Source: Kryptolebias marmoratus
Lineage: Eukaryota > Chordata > Actinopteri > Cyprinodontiformes > Rivulidae
Length of the DNA: 64,000 bases
Assembly (NCBI RefSeq): GCF_001649575.2
Contig: NC_051436.1
Span: 4,597,682 to 4,661,681 of the forward strand
Direction: 5' to 3'
Part shown: positions 1 to 10,100 of the stretch, one piece after another
Layout of the letters: each line of letters opens with the position of its first letter
Position numbering within the stretch: position 1 is the first letter of the stretch
Notes under the pieces: generated by a model
Told to the model about the DNA's origin: nothing
The model's input: only the letters and a program-made list of their open reading frames with translations
Database searches by the model: none
Made by a program: the position numbers and the translations under genes

Positions 1-640
1 TCTGACCTTTTTATCCATCAGGTTGTATGAATGGCGATGTGCCGCTGTGACAGGCTGCGTTTTGTTTTCATGCGTTTCACGGCGCTGTGACAGCTGGAGA
101 CCTGGCTGTGAAATGCTGCGGCGCTCAGCCGTTTGAAAGACAGCTTGACTTTCCCTGACGCTCTTTTCCCCTTAACCCTCTATTTACTTGTTGTGCATGT
201 CCCCCGTCAGCGTCACATCCCTATTAAGGGCGTCGAAGCACGCTTATTACAGTTTGCCTGTTATTTTGTTGCCGTCGCAGTTTTTAATTGCATCTTCCTC
301 CCACATGTTTGGAAAAACCCAGGGAAAAAAAGGTATCAAAACGAGGAAAATCAGAAATGTTGTGCTGTGGGGCACCCTCCCCTCAACACACAATTTCCAT
401 ATATGCAACAATAACAACCTTGTAAGCTGTCTAAGTTTAAAACAAGCTCTTCTTATTTCCTCAGACTTTACACATTTCACAGTTTATTCATCAAAACGTA
501 GCCATTTAGCCTTTTACCCGTTTTCTCTCTGTGATTCAGCACTTGCATGTTTTCCCTAAATCGTCTTTGCGTGCAGCGGGCGCACATCCATCGTAATTCT
601 CTTTTAAAACCTGGACATACTCATACTTGCCTTTTTTTTT
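1..640. other. Unique non-coding sequence, no gene seen
   Basis: Short overlapping reading frames on both strands carry no recognisable domain, and composition is ordinary for fish intergenic DNA. A phrase of the form 'cgctgtgacag' occurs twice within the first 95 bases. Bases 460-510 weakly resemble stretches near 17510 and 34220, so an old repeat may be present. No RNA gene, promoter or transposon end could be supported. Confidence 0.55.
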
Positions 641-689
641 TTTTCCTTCTGTTGTTCCTTATTTAGATTATCTATATATATTATAAATT

Positions 690-1102
690 CTTACGTTGGC
701 TGTTCAGAGGGCCTTGGTACTGTTAGAGTTCGTACCTTAGTTTAGTTTAGTCATATTTAGTTTATCTTAGCATCTCTCATGTTGGCTGTTTAGCGGGCCT
801 TGGTAATGTTAGTACCTTAGTTTAGTTATGTTTAGACCTTAGTTAGTAATTGTTATGTCGGCCGTATAGAGGGTCTGGTACCATTTAGAAAGCTCGGTAT
901 CATTAGCTTAGCATTCTCATGTTTTAGATTACTTATCCAAACTGTACACTTAGTTTAGTTTATCTTGTTTAGCTTCTGTGTTTCATTGTGTTTCATGCTC
1001 TGTAACTTTGTCTGTAATTTTGTTCTTGTGTTGTAAAGCACTTTGAGTCGCCTTGTGCTGAAAAGTGCTATATAAATAAATGTACCTACCTACCTACCTA
1101 CA
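690..1102 (+). mobile_element. 3' tail of a non-LTR retrotransposon (LINE or LINE-dependent SINE)
   Basis: The segment ends in a 'gtaaagcactttgagt' motif followed by 'gctatataaataaa' and then a (TACC)n run at 1083-1100. A conserved terminal motif followed by a short microsatellite is typical of 3' ends of fish L2/CR1/Rex-type LINEs and the SINEs they mobilise. Upstream are about three degenerate copies (starting near 694, 780 and 857) of a 75-85 bp unit beginning 'gttggctgt' and including 'ccttagtttagtt'. A reverse-strand relative with the same 'ttagtttag' repeats lies at 51960-52345. No reverse transcriptase coding remains, so this is a 5'-truncated copy. The exact family is not decided. Confidence 0.7.
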
Positions 1103-1286
1103 TGAAGGGTGTTTGTAACTCCTCGTATCTCCCACTTAAAGCCCAGTAGAAACCTAAAAATGGACCGGATGTTTCTGACGCTCACAGTTCAGGGAGCTTT
1201 TTGTGCGACTTACTTTCCAGTCTGCGTTTCTGCCTGCCCGTCTCGTGAATGCTGCTGTCAGGCAGTGGCAGACACACAGGGTGTGC

Positions 1287-1302
1287 GGTTACCACGGTAA
1301 CC
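1287..1302. promoter_or_regulatory. Palindromic RFX/X-box-like motif
   Basis: GGTTACCACGGTAACC is an almost perfect palindrome and fits the RFX-factor consensus GTNRCCNNRGYAAC exactly. It sits inside an old dispersed repeat (about 1205-1310). A diverged copy of that repeat at 17840-17950 has the decayed version GTTATCATGGAAAC. The match is seen directly; binding or function is not shown. Confidence 0.4.
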
Positions 1303-1319
1303 CCAATGAGTCACTGGCA

Positions 1320-3770
1320 GCAGCTTTAACGTCTTTTGATCTTGTTTTTATTTAAAGCTGAAACCGCGGCGAGGACATGGCGGACGCCACTACGGCTGTG
1401 TAACAACGCTAATCAAAACATTAGCGGAACAATTTTCTCTTCCTCATCAGAACAGCCAATCCCCTGAGCCATGGCAAGTAATATATTTTTAGCCTTTTGT
1501 CTTATTATTGATCAGGTTTCGAGTCATATCTTCGGATCGTTCTCAGCCCCGAACGTTATTCTTTTCTCATCCGTGCTTTTACTTTGAAACGCTGCTACAA
1601 CTAAACAAAGCTGTCAAAAGCACGGAAGAGGAGCTCCTTCAGGAACCCGGATGTCCAAGCAGGGAGTCGGTACCCATGAAAATGTTGTTTCAGGAGCGTG
1701 TGGAGAAATATTGCAGCTCGGAACGTCTGTTGGCGGCCTGCCAGTGTCGGGGGTCATCATTGGGGGGAAAACTGTAATTTTAGACGTGTCATATGCCACC
1801 CATGTGTTTTACCCTTGACGCTTTTTATGTAGTTTATATATCATAATGTAGGCTTTCTGTCACGCTTTAGTTAAAACAAATGAAGTCCCAGTTTGGACTT
1901 CACAGCAGAAAGTTGTTTGTTGGAATATAATCAGACATCGAGTTTATTGTCCCTTCACCTTTTCTCTTGCTTCTTCCAGCCACTCGACTGGACCAAATCA
2001 GCCTTTTCCTTTTTGTTTGTAGGTCCACCGACCTGCATGATGTGAATTTTCCCCACACAATCAGAACCGTGTCCACATGTGCAGACACACACACTCTCCC
2101 CCCAACTCTCACGCTGTTCGGGCGGACGTCAGATGGAGCCGCCGCCGTCGTCTGCTGCGTGCCGTGTTCTCACGCTGCCTCTGCCGCCTGCGTCATGTTC
2201 TCAGATCTTTCTGGCAGGTCGGACAGATGCGTGCTGTTTCTTGTTTTTGTTCATGCACACTTTTAACCGTGCCCACAGCTTTTAGTCATACAAACTGCAG
2301 CTATCTGTCCTCCTCCTGTGTTGGAGACGCAGCGATGCAGGTTTCTCCTGCCTCACTTCTGGATATTATAGTCTAAATGCAGCCAACAAAGAATCTTTAT
2401 GGATTTAAAGGCAGATTTCTTTGTTCCTTTTTGCAGTTTGTACTTTTCCCCTTCCAGTCTGCCTCATTCATCTCCTACTTCACCTAATTTATCTATAGCA
2501 GCTTTTCTGTGTTGCATATACTTATCATCACTCTGTTTCAATGGGTGCCAGGGGTCAGAGGTCACTACAAGTTGCACAACTGTCTGCAGGTTCTGCCGGC
2601 GCAGACGTCCTTGGATGTCTAAACACCACCTGGCACGATGATTACAACAGGTAGTGCTCTTCATCTTAAAAGGCCTTCAGCTTTTTGTTGGATCCTCACA
2701 TATGGGCTTCAGTGACCCAGTTGGCCTTATTAGACTGGTACAGAATCAGCGATCAGAGCTCATCTGCAGAGGCTTTCTAGTCAGAAGCCTGTATCGGGAA
2801 CAATAACATCAGTTCTGGCCAGCGCTGGATTTGGTATCGAGGTCTAAATCTAAATATTAGAAGAAAACTGAAGCTGAAGTAAAAGTGTCTGAATCTGTTG
2901 AGTTCAGGTCAGTTTCAGGGCTGATGTCTGAAACTCAACACGTCCGCCGTGTCTGCTTAAATGTCTGTCTCAAGTGTTTGTTTTCGAGGAAATTTCATTT
3001 GGCCCAGCTCGGAATCCGCTGCCCTGCAACGCTCCGGATTTCCAAGGCGGTTGAGCCTTTGGGCACGCCGAGCGCAGAGCGAAGAGATGCTTACATGCGC
3101 CACTTCCAAATTTAGAAGAAAGCTCGGTGCTTGCACACGTTATAAGAGCAGGCTCTCCTCCTCCGTACATCACCCTGAAAGAAAAATAAGTAACTCTGCA
3201 ACATTTGATCTGAGAGGATCACACTGATAATAAAATCCCTGGGCTGTCATCAGTAGAATTTAGATGTCTGCTGTTGCTGGAAGTAATACAGATAGATTCT
3301 CAGCCACGGCACATTTATCTTCTCGCTTCGCTCCGTGAGCAGAGATTAAATATCTGCACGCCGTTCGGACAAAGGTGTTCTGTCATCTGCCTCAGTTTTT
3401 CCTTTCTGCTTTTTTGCAGGTTTTTAGGTTAGTCCTGAGGATATTTGCACATTTGTCTGACTTCCCTTCTTGTTTCTTTCTGATAGTTTCCTGTTTTATC
3501 TGTTGACGGTTTCTGGACTAATTAGCATTTTGTCTAAATATATTTATGAATAAATTACTGCTACACAAATAGGTGTAGTAAAGTAGATCTGACAGAATAT
3601 CTTAACAATTTATTAAGAAGAATCCTAAAATAATGTAGTAAAACCAGCAGATTGAAGATGTAGCATTTTATTTTTTATTTTTTTTGGAAGAATATTTATC
3701 AGCCACAGATTTTTATGTCAGGGATTTAAAGTAAGAGATGGGAGCTGGAACCTTTTTGGTCAAACCTTAA
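1320..3770. other. Unique non-coding sequence with a small GC-rich patch
   Basis: No recognisable gene. Bases 2110-2200 are richer in CpG than their surroundings and give overlapping frames up to 99 codons, but these are low-complexity Ser/Arg/Cys-rich translations with no domain. Bases 3655-3690 are T-rich. No transposon end was recognised. Confidence 0.45.
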
Positions 3771-3779
3771 AAAAAAAGA

Positions 3780-3895
3780 CATTTTGTGATGTGTACCAGC
3801 TCTGAGCATTCATTGACGATCACTCTCAGCTACTCTCCTAAGGTTTGTTAGCTGTGGTGGTAATCCTGAATCGTGTTGACTCCAAAAGTCTTCCA
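3780..3895 (-). repeat. Partial copy of the high-copy 'caagatggc' repeat
   Basis: On the minus strand this reads as the middle of the family described at 34955-35825: 'ttggagtcaac', a decayed 'caagatggc' block, then 'agtagctgagagt'. It lacks both GC-rich ends. Confidence 0.6.
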
Positions 3896-4429
3896 GATAA
3901 ACGAGTGTGTGTGTGTGTCATTTATCTGCAGCTCGACACGAGGGAACACCTCCTCATTGTCATTCAGAGCTGCCAAAACAGCACGCCGCTTCACTTCCCA
4001 TCTGAATAACATGATCAAAGAGGCATGTGACAGCGTGACACGCATGTGCACGTTTAGATTCAGATATATGAAGTTTCAAAGCACACATGCATGACCATTT
4101 CTACGTGCGTGTGTGTGTGTGTTACCAGAACAAAGCCACAGAACCAATAGGTGACCCTAAAAGGGCTTTCTCTCACCTCGTGCTTCCCCTGCTCTTCACC
4201 GAAGGTCTTGGGAAAATGTGTCTGCTGGCTACGCATGTATGTGTGTGTGTTTGATGATGGATTGGGGTCACAGAGGGTTGCAGGGTTGTAATGTTGCTGC
4301 CAAGACAAACAGCTGCGCTCGTGTCTGAGGCAGGTGTTTCACGGCGACTCAGCATTCTGAAATGAGTCGAATCGATACACACCTTCCGCCTGTGTGCGTG
4401 TTTGTGTCTAATGCTCTGCTTTAGAGTTG

Positions 4430-4500
4430 TGTTCAGATCCGTAAGATTATGAACAGTTAATATCTGACCTGTTGTAGATGGCTCAGTTTGGCGAAATGCA
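4430..4500 (+). mobile_element. Fragment of the TTAA-AGGGAT MITE family
   Basis: 'gttaatatctgacctgttgtagatggctcag' style sequence, split as 'gttaatatctgacctg' and 'ttgtagatggctcag', matches the subterminal part of the better-preserved copy at 61337-61905. No terminal TTAA is visible here. Confidence 0.45.
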
Positions 4501-4719
4501 GCTGAAGGCTTCTCTAACAGCGGTCGGTAACTGTCGACGTAAAACAAGTCATCTCATAAAACATGATGCTGGTTTTAACTTTGGGTTACATCGTTATTGA
4601 CCCTGAATTATGTGGCTGTTTGGACCTGAAACTGAGCTAAAGGTAAAAGACACCGAATGCTTTGTAAAAGTACCAAACAAAAGCTTTTATTAAGCAGGAA
4701 TTTCTCCAGTACTCCAGTA

Positions 4720-4722
<3 letters not shown>

Positions 4723-4755
<33 letters not shown>
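4723..4755. repeat. (AC)n microsatellite
   Basis: About 16 uninterrupted AC units. Shorter GT runs lie at 3906-3919 and 4108-4121. Confidence 0.95.
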
Positions 4756-4757
<2 letters not shown>

Positions 4758-5011
4758 GTCACAGAACAAAGTGACAACAGCATACAGCAAATAGAGAGCT
4801 AGTAGATGATGTTAAGTGTAGATAAAACATGTTGGTGAGGTTTGCTGCAGGCAGTTGGTTGTATACGTTCTCTGAATTATTCTGTGTGAGCTGAGCTGGT
4901 AAATAAATGAATATGGACCAATGTACTTATACTATAAAACATTATATTTAAGACTGTGTATGCAGACACTAATACAGAATACAGTATGTGATTGTTGGAG
5001 CAGTAATATGT

Positions 5012-5734
5012 CAGACCCTCCAGGATTTTGCGATGTTGCGATCGCAACTATTAACGCAAAATCAAGCAAACCCCGCAAAATCGCAACTTTTTGCAACTTT
5101 GCCCCAAAACACCGCAACTTTCCTGCAACTTTAACCCAATATTTATTGTTTCTAAAGTGATTCGCCACCGTTTCTGCGGTCTAGTCTCTTCTTTGTGGGT
5201 TTGTGTAGCGTAGAATACAAAATAACCCCAAATAACTCAGGAAGAAGACACATGACGTCACTTCCTGTTACCATCAGAATGCCGGGAGCGTGCAGGAGCA
5301 GCGACCGAAGCCAAAATGNNNNNNNNNNNNNNNNNNNNNNNNNNNNNNNNNNNNNNNNNNNNNNNNNNNNNNNNNNNNNNNNNNNNNNNNNNNNNNNNNN
5401 NNNNNNNNNNNNNNNNNNNNNNNNNNNNNNNNNNNNNNNNNNNNNNNNNNNNNNNNNNNNNNNNNNNNNNNNNNNNNNNNNNNNNNNNNNNNNNNNNNNN
5501 NNNNNNNNNNNNNNNNNNNNNNNNNNNNAGTTCTCAAATAAAGCACCTTTTGAGAATGTCAATGTTTGTTGTTAATTCTTACAAAACTAGGAAGTATTTT
5601 TGGTTTATTTATTAAAAGAAATGGTTGTTTATTGATTTTAGTAAAAAAAAAAAAATTGCAACTTTTAGGAAATTGCCCCGCGAAATCAGGCATTTTAGCT
5701 GCAACAATCTCAAAAAAAAATCCTGGAGGGATTG
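5012..5734 (+). mobile_element. Terminal-inverted-repeat DNA transposon, interrupted by N gap
   Basis: The left end reads CAGACCCTCCAGGATTTTGC and the right end reads TCCTGGAGGGATTG, an inverted pair of about 13-17 bp; outermost bases CA...TG fit hAT-type ends. Subterminal blocks are also inverted or repeated ('atcgcaacttt', 'ttgcaactttt'). The interior contains 210 unknown bases, so coding capacity cannot be judged. No clear 8-bp target duplication was found beside either end. A second right end lies at 6170-6269. Superfamily is an inference. Confidence 0.65.
5319..5528. other. Assembly gap (210 N)
   Basis: Run of N inside the inverted-repeat element at 5012-5734. Reading frames drawn across it are artefacts. 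Confidence 0.99.
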
Positions 5735-6169
5735 AAAGATGGCTGCATTATAGCCATTTTGGTGTTTTCTGAGGTCAGTTTGCTGTTGTGTTGAATTTCC
5801 TGGTGCAGATTATCAGTCATCTAATGGCCATCCAAAAATAAAATAAAAAAAACTAAACAACTTGACTTTAAGTCTGTAGCTGAAGACGCTTCCTCGACTC
5901 AAAACCTGTTGAAGTTTCGACCTTTAAATGAGACAAGCTAGAGTCATGTGCAGCTTAATGTCCCTCCCCTCCCACCGGAGAGTCATTAGGGTCTTTATTA
6001 AAAGACCCCAATGATCTGACATTGTGTAAAGCTTGTTAATGATGCAACAAAAGGCTTTTCATTATGAAGTCTTAGTGGAACATGGCTCTCCTTCACCTCG
6101 TGTGTAATGTACAGAAAGCACTTCCTGTAACCGGTGCATGTTTGGTTCTCATTCTCTTCGAACAGATCG

Positions 6170-6269
6170 ATGCCATGAAAAATCGCAACTTTTAGGAAAT
6201 TGCCTCGCGAAATCAGGCATTTTAGCCGCAACAATCACAAAAAATGCCCGCGAAATCCTGGAGGGATTG
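6170..6269 (+). mobile_element. Extra right end of the 5012 element family
   Basis: The last 95-100 bases closely repeat the right end of the 5012-5734 element: 'atcgcaacttttaggaaat', 'cgaaatcaggcattttag', then 'cgaaatcctggagggattg'. This version keeps the GC-rich CGCGAAATCC block that mirrors the left end of the family better than the 5734 end does. It is either the true end of a larger element spanning 5012-6269 or a separate truncated insertion. Confidence 0.65.
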
Positions 6270-6439
6270 ATACGAATTACATTTACTCAGGTGGGACTCG
6301 TTAGCTAATTATTTGTGAGATAAATGGCTTGTGTGTGAAACCTTTTTTTTAGCTAGCTAAAAGTAGTAAAAGAGAAAGTAAAACCTGAGTGTAGCTCTCC
6401 ATAACTGGTAAGATAAGCTAATATTTGTATTTTTTTTTT

Positions 6440-6545
6440 CCACAGAACTGGTCAGGATATCCTTTGAGAAAGGCAGCAATCCACTTTGTCTACAACAGGT
6501 AAGATGTTCATTGTTCATAACTTTTTTTCTGATCTATCCCTTTAA
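6440..6545 (+). mobile_element. Right end of a TTAA-AGGGAT MITE
   Basis: Contains 'ctacaacaggtaagatgtt' and ends with CTATCCCTTTAA, the inverse of the left end TTAAAGGGATAG seen at 58889. The matching left end was not found close by. Confidence 0.5.
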
Positions 6546-6549
6546 GAGT

Positions 6550-8870
6550 TTTCCTCTCGTTCCCTTTGTTTGATCAATCTTCCTCGCTTGCATCACTCTC
6601 GGCTGTAACATGTTTAATCTGTGTAGTTTTCCCCGGCCCACCTGTAGTCCCTCTTCCTCCCACAAATGGACCATAGAGAAGTGCCTATTCTATCACTTTA
6701 ATACACTGAGAGCTGAGGCACTTTTCCCACAATAGTTTTGGTGTATAGATTATCCACCCTTCGTTGATTTCTGAGCTTTCTGAGAGCCCCGAGGTCTGTC
6801 TCGGCTTCCCAGTGTGTGCTGCTTCCACTTCGAGCCTCTTTCTCACGCTCAGCCAATTTTATGTATTCACCCATAGATATAACCACCGCTCTCCTGAGAG
6901 GACTCCTTTTTTTTTTTTTTATTCCATTGTCTTTTACTCGCTGTATTTTCATCCCAGACTCTGAGTCTTACTTTTTTCCTTTGCTTCACTCGGTTTGCTG
7001 TTAACTCGCCCTTTATCTTTATCAAAATCAGCTTTTTAGAAATCCTCCGTCGTTTAAAATTCTTCACTGGAGCAAAGTGGGGGGGAGGGGAAAAGAAGAG
7101 CGGCGTTATTATTTGGAAACGCAAGGGTAAAAGTTAGCTTTGGCGTTTTGGATAAGGGCACGCGGTGACGTGTTTTCAACAAAAACTGTCAGAAAACAAA
7201 ATGTTGTTTGTAAATTTTACTGTAACTTTGGAGGAAACTGATCCAGTGTTGCTGTTTTAGGTAATTATTCAGCGTTTTTACCTTCATCTTGACGTTCATA
7301 CATCAAAACTCATGGATGGATGTAATTTCTTCAAGACAAAGTAATATATTTATTTGTAAAATCCGGTATTAGCTCTGCTTTTTTTGAGTTTGTTGCACTT
7401 TCCTTTGCTCCAGTCGTGGCGTCCATGCTGCTTTATAAACGGTTTCTTTTTTTATTTTTATTTCTTTGGCTCTCTGATATTCTGGATCTTTTCTCTCTCT
7501 TTGCCAAGACACTTAAATATGATTTGAGTCGTGAAAAAATGGAATTTAAACTTTATGTAGGCTTTTAGTTTTGAGATTGAATAGAGAAACGGGTCGGATT
7601 CACTTGTGCAGCAGTAATTAATTTCCTGTGCTCCATTCTTTAGTTGTTAAATTAAAGCTAAGAACAGCAGAAGTTAATGTGCAGATGATCAGTGTTGTAG
7701 TTTAAAAGCATTAAAGTAACATTGATGGGCCCACACCTGAATCCTGCCCGGATGTCTACATGTTAAATAAACACCGAGGGTCCAGAAATAAAGCAGCCGA
7801 ACAGAACGGTTCTGTAACCTGCACATGAACCAGAACTTTAGATTAATCCCAGGTGGCGTTGCCTTGTTTCTGGTGACGCCTCAAACTCTGGAGGAAATTA
7901 TCTTCTTCGTGCTGATTTACAGCAAAAACGAACGGCAGCGGATTTAATTCAGCCCAGGTTTGATGGTTCTGTCCTCCACTCACTTCATATTTCTCTGTAG
8001 TTTCCTTTTCTTTAACTCCGAGCCTTACGTGCCCCTCTGAGGGTCATCACCAGTCATATCTCAGGCTCTGACAACAGTTTCGTATTTATCCGGAGCCAAA
8101 ATCGTGCGTTTGAGCGGATCGGCCCTCGTTTAGTTCGCCTCTGAAACTCAACGTGGGGAAACAAACGAGAAGACGACTTCAGGAATCTAAACTCGCTCCG
8201 CAATTAGACGAGATCTGGGACACGTGTTTAAAAATAGAGCTTTTTATTTTATTTTTTTAAAGCAAAATTTTGACAAATGTCTTCAGCTTGGGTCTGAAGT
8301 CTGAAAAAGATGCTGCTCTTCAAAACATCACTGGGTGTTTATTTGTGCCACCCCTCGTTTGTTTTTGTGCTGATTTTTTTCCCCTCACATATATATATTT
8401 TTATTTGTCTGTTTGAATTCACTTGGCTTTCTGTTGCTGTCACAGAGACAATAAGATCCGTACAGATTCTTCCCTCCCAGATGCTCCTGCTACACTCTGA
8501 TTCTCATTAGATTAATGGCTGCTGTCAGCGTTTTAACTCTTACTTCTGTTGTTTCTTTTTTCCTTCTGGATGTCGACGGCACGGTTACAGTCCCGTCGGT
8601 AGGTTGGATGGAAGCAGCTTCTCCTAATCTGAGCATCCAAACCAACTATTTGTTTGTTTTTTTGGAAGAGAAAGTAATGAGAACGTTGCTTCAGAAGAGA
8701 ATAAAGCAGATTTTTCTGCTTAGTTTAGGACTCAGACTTTGTTAGCTGCATTTCTCCCTTAAATCCACATGTGAAAATCACATTTTATTCATCTGAAAAC
8801 ATGAAACGACCGTAGAAAAGCGCGTCCCCCGCCGTATCGCGTGGCACAGTTTAAAACAAAAGTTTTGTAC
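6550..8870. other. Unique AT-rich non-coding sequence
   Basis: No domain-bearing frame, transposon end or RNA gene recognised. T-rich runs occur near 6908, 7448 and 8238, and a G-run lies at 7080-7091. The frames of 60-85 codons at 6698-7124 and 8310-8745 are low-complexity Phe/Ser/Leu translations of T-rich DNA. Confidence 0.45.
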
Positions 8871-8874
8871 AACC

Positions 8875-9265
8875 TGTTAGCGTTGTACCACCACGCCAAC
8901 CTACAGCTCAGAATCTGCAGCCGTTTTTGTGTTTGCTACAGTTGATGAGCGGTGGCGGCCATCTTGAATCACGTCAACTCCAAAAGGTTCATCCAGTGAT
9001 TTAATTTCTAAAAGTGTCTTTAAATCGTGCTCTCTGCTTCAGAGAGGTTTGGGTGAAAAAACCAAGCTGTTGCACGATCTGTTGGCGCTCTTGGATTGTG
9101 TTTGAGGGGTACTCTCTGCTACTACCACACTAAATTTAAGCTCAATATCTGATTGAGTTGTAGGCTTTTTTTGTGCTTTGTAAAATCAGTCCAAAAGTTG
9201 ATCAGTTGTAGACGAACATCCAGAGTCTTTCATTAAAATCTGACCAGTGATTCATGAGATATTTG
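8875..9265 (-). repeat. High-copy 'caagatggc' repeat, two partial units
   Basis: Minus-strand reading gives 'tcaagatggccgccacc' near 8955-8970, then a second unit ending in 'tggtagtagcagagagt' and beginning with 'atctcatgaatcactggtc'. Both units face the same way. The GC-rich termini are missing, and the downstream side abuts the (CA)n run at 9270. Confidence 0.7.
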
Positions 9266-9269
9266 ATAA

Positions 9270-9306
<37 letters not shown>

Positions 9307-10100
9307 TGTCTCTCTACCTTTGCAGGGACTTTCCATTGACTTCCATACATTTCTACAGCCTAACCCACACGTGTCAAATTCAAGGCCCGCGGGCCAGTTC
9401 CGGCCCTCTGTAACATTTCATCCGGCCCTCCAGTCTGGTTCAGATCGAGTCTCTGATTCTTATTTTGCTTAAAAAAACTGAGCCTAATTAGTGAAGTTTT
9501 CTCTGACAGTGACTTAGAAGCCAACAATATATAGTTTTAATTTCTGTATGATCAGGTTTTTGTTGATGGCTTTTAAAAAAAAATCTGTTTTAATGTTAAA
9601 AAATTCCTTTAAAAGCTGAGTGAGGCATAAGAAATGACAGCTAATGATGAGCTTTTTGAAGTTTGATCTATTTGTCTGTGTTCATTAAAGTCTGTTTGCT
9701 CTAAATTCTGTATAATCTGTAACTGGGAAAAGGTCGTTGATATTTCTATATGAATGATTTGACATAATACATCTAAAACCAATTAATTTATGTCATTTTT
9801 AATAAATATTGATCGTGATCGGCCCTTGGCTAGGACCAGATTTTTAATTTTGGCCTCCATGGGTTACTGGGTTTGACACCCCCACCCTAACCCTGACCAT
9901 TACCAGTACATAGCTAACCCTAAACCAAACCTAAACTCAACTCACACCTTAGTCCTAAACCTAACCCCTAACCCAAAAACATCATTTCTCCTCGTGGGGA
10001 CCAGGCTTTGGTCCCCACAAGGAGCAGTTGGTCCTCACAAGGTAGTATATGTTAGGAAAATTGTCCCCACAATGTAGCAAATACAAGTCCACACACACGC
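9270..10100 (-). repeat. (GT)n-bounded dispersed repeat, split by a hAT element
   Basis: On the minus strand it reads: GT run, 'acttgtatttgctacattg', 'gtggggac' blocks, a 'gggttaggggttagg' telomere-like stretch, 'ggaaagtccctgcaaagg', then another GT run. Two more copies are at 38797-39077 and 57976-58276 on the plus strand. This copy is lengthened by a 519-bp insertion at 9367-9885. The (CA)n flank at 9270-9303 is about 17 units. No protein-coding potential is visible. I recognise it as a pattern common in fish DNA but cannot name a family. Confidence 0.8.
9367..9885. mobile_element. hAT-like non-autonomous element with exact 8-bp target duplication
   Basis: The ends carry 'gtgtcaaa' (left) and 'tttgacac' (right), with 'caaggcccgcgggccag' just inside the left end, a pattern of vertebrate hAT (Charlie-type) elements. 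The flanks at 9359-9366 and 9886-9893 are both CCTAACCC. Removing the element and one flank restores the contiguous 'cagcctaaccctgacc' expected from the other two copies of the host repeat. The interior is AT-rich without a transposase frame. Because the host is rich in CCTAACCC-like words, a slipped alignment of one or two bases is possible. Confidence 0.85.

Noticed and set aside
5152..5575. Open frames of 79-136 codons across N
   Set aside because: They are open only because N runs contain no stop codons; the same holds for frames at 41822-42250 and 44682-45080.
9891..10000. Interstitial telomere repeat
   Set aside because: The CCTAACCC-like words are part of the dispersed GT-bounded repeat, irregular in spacing, and not a TTAGGG array.
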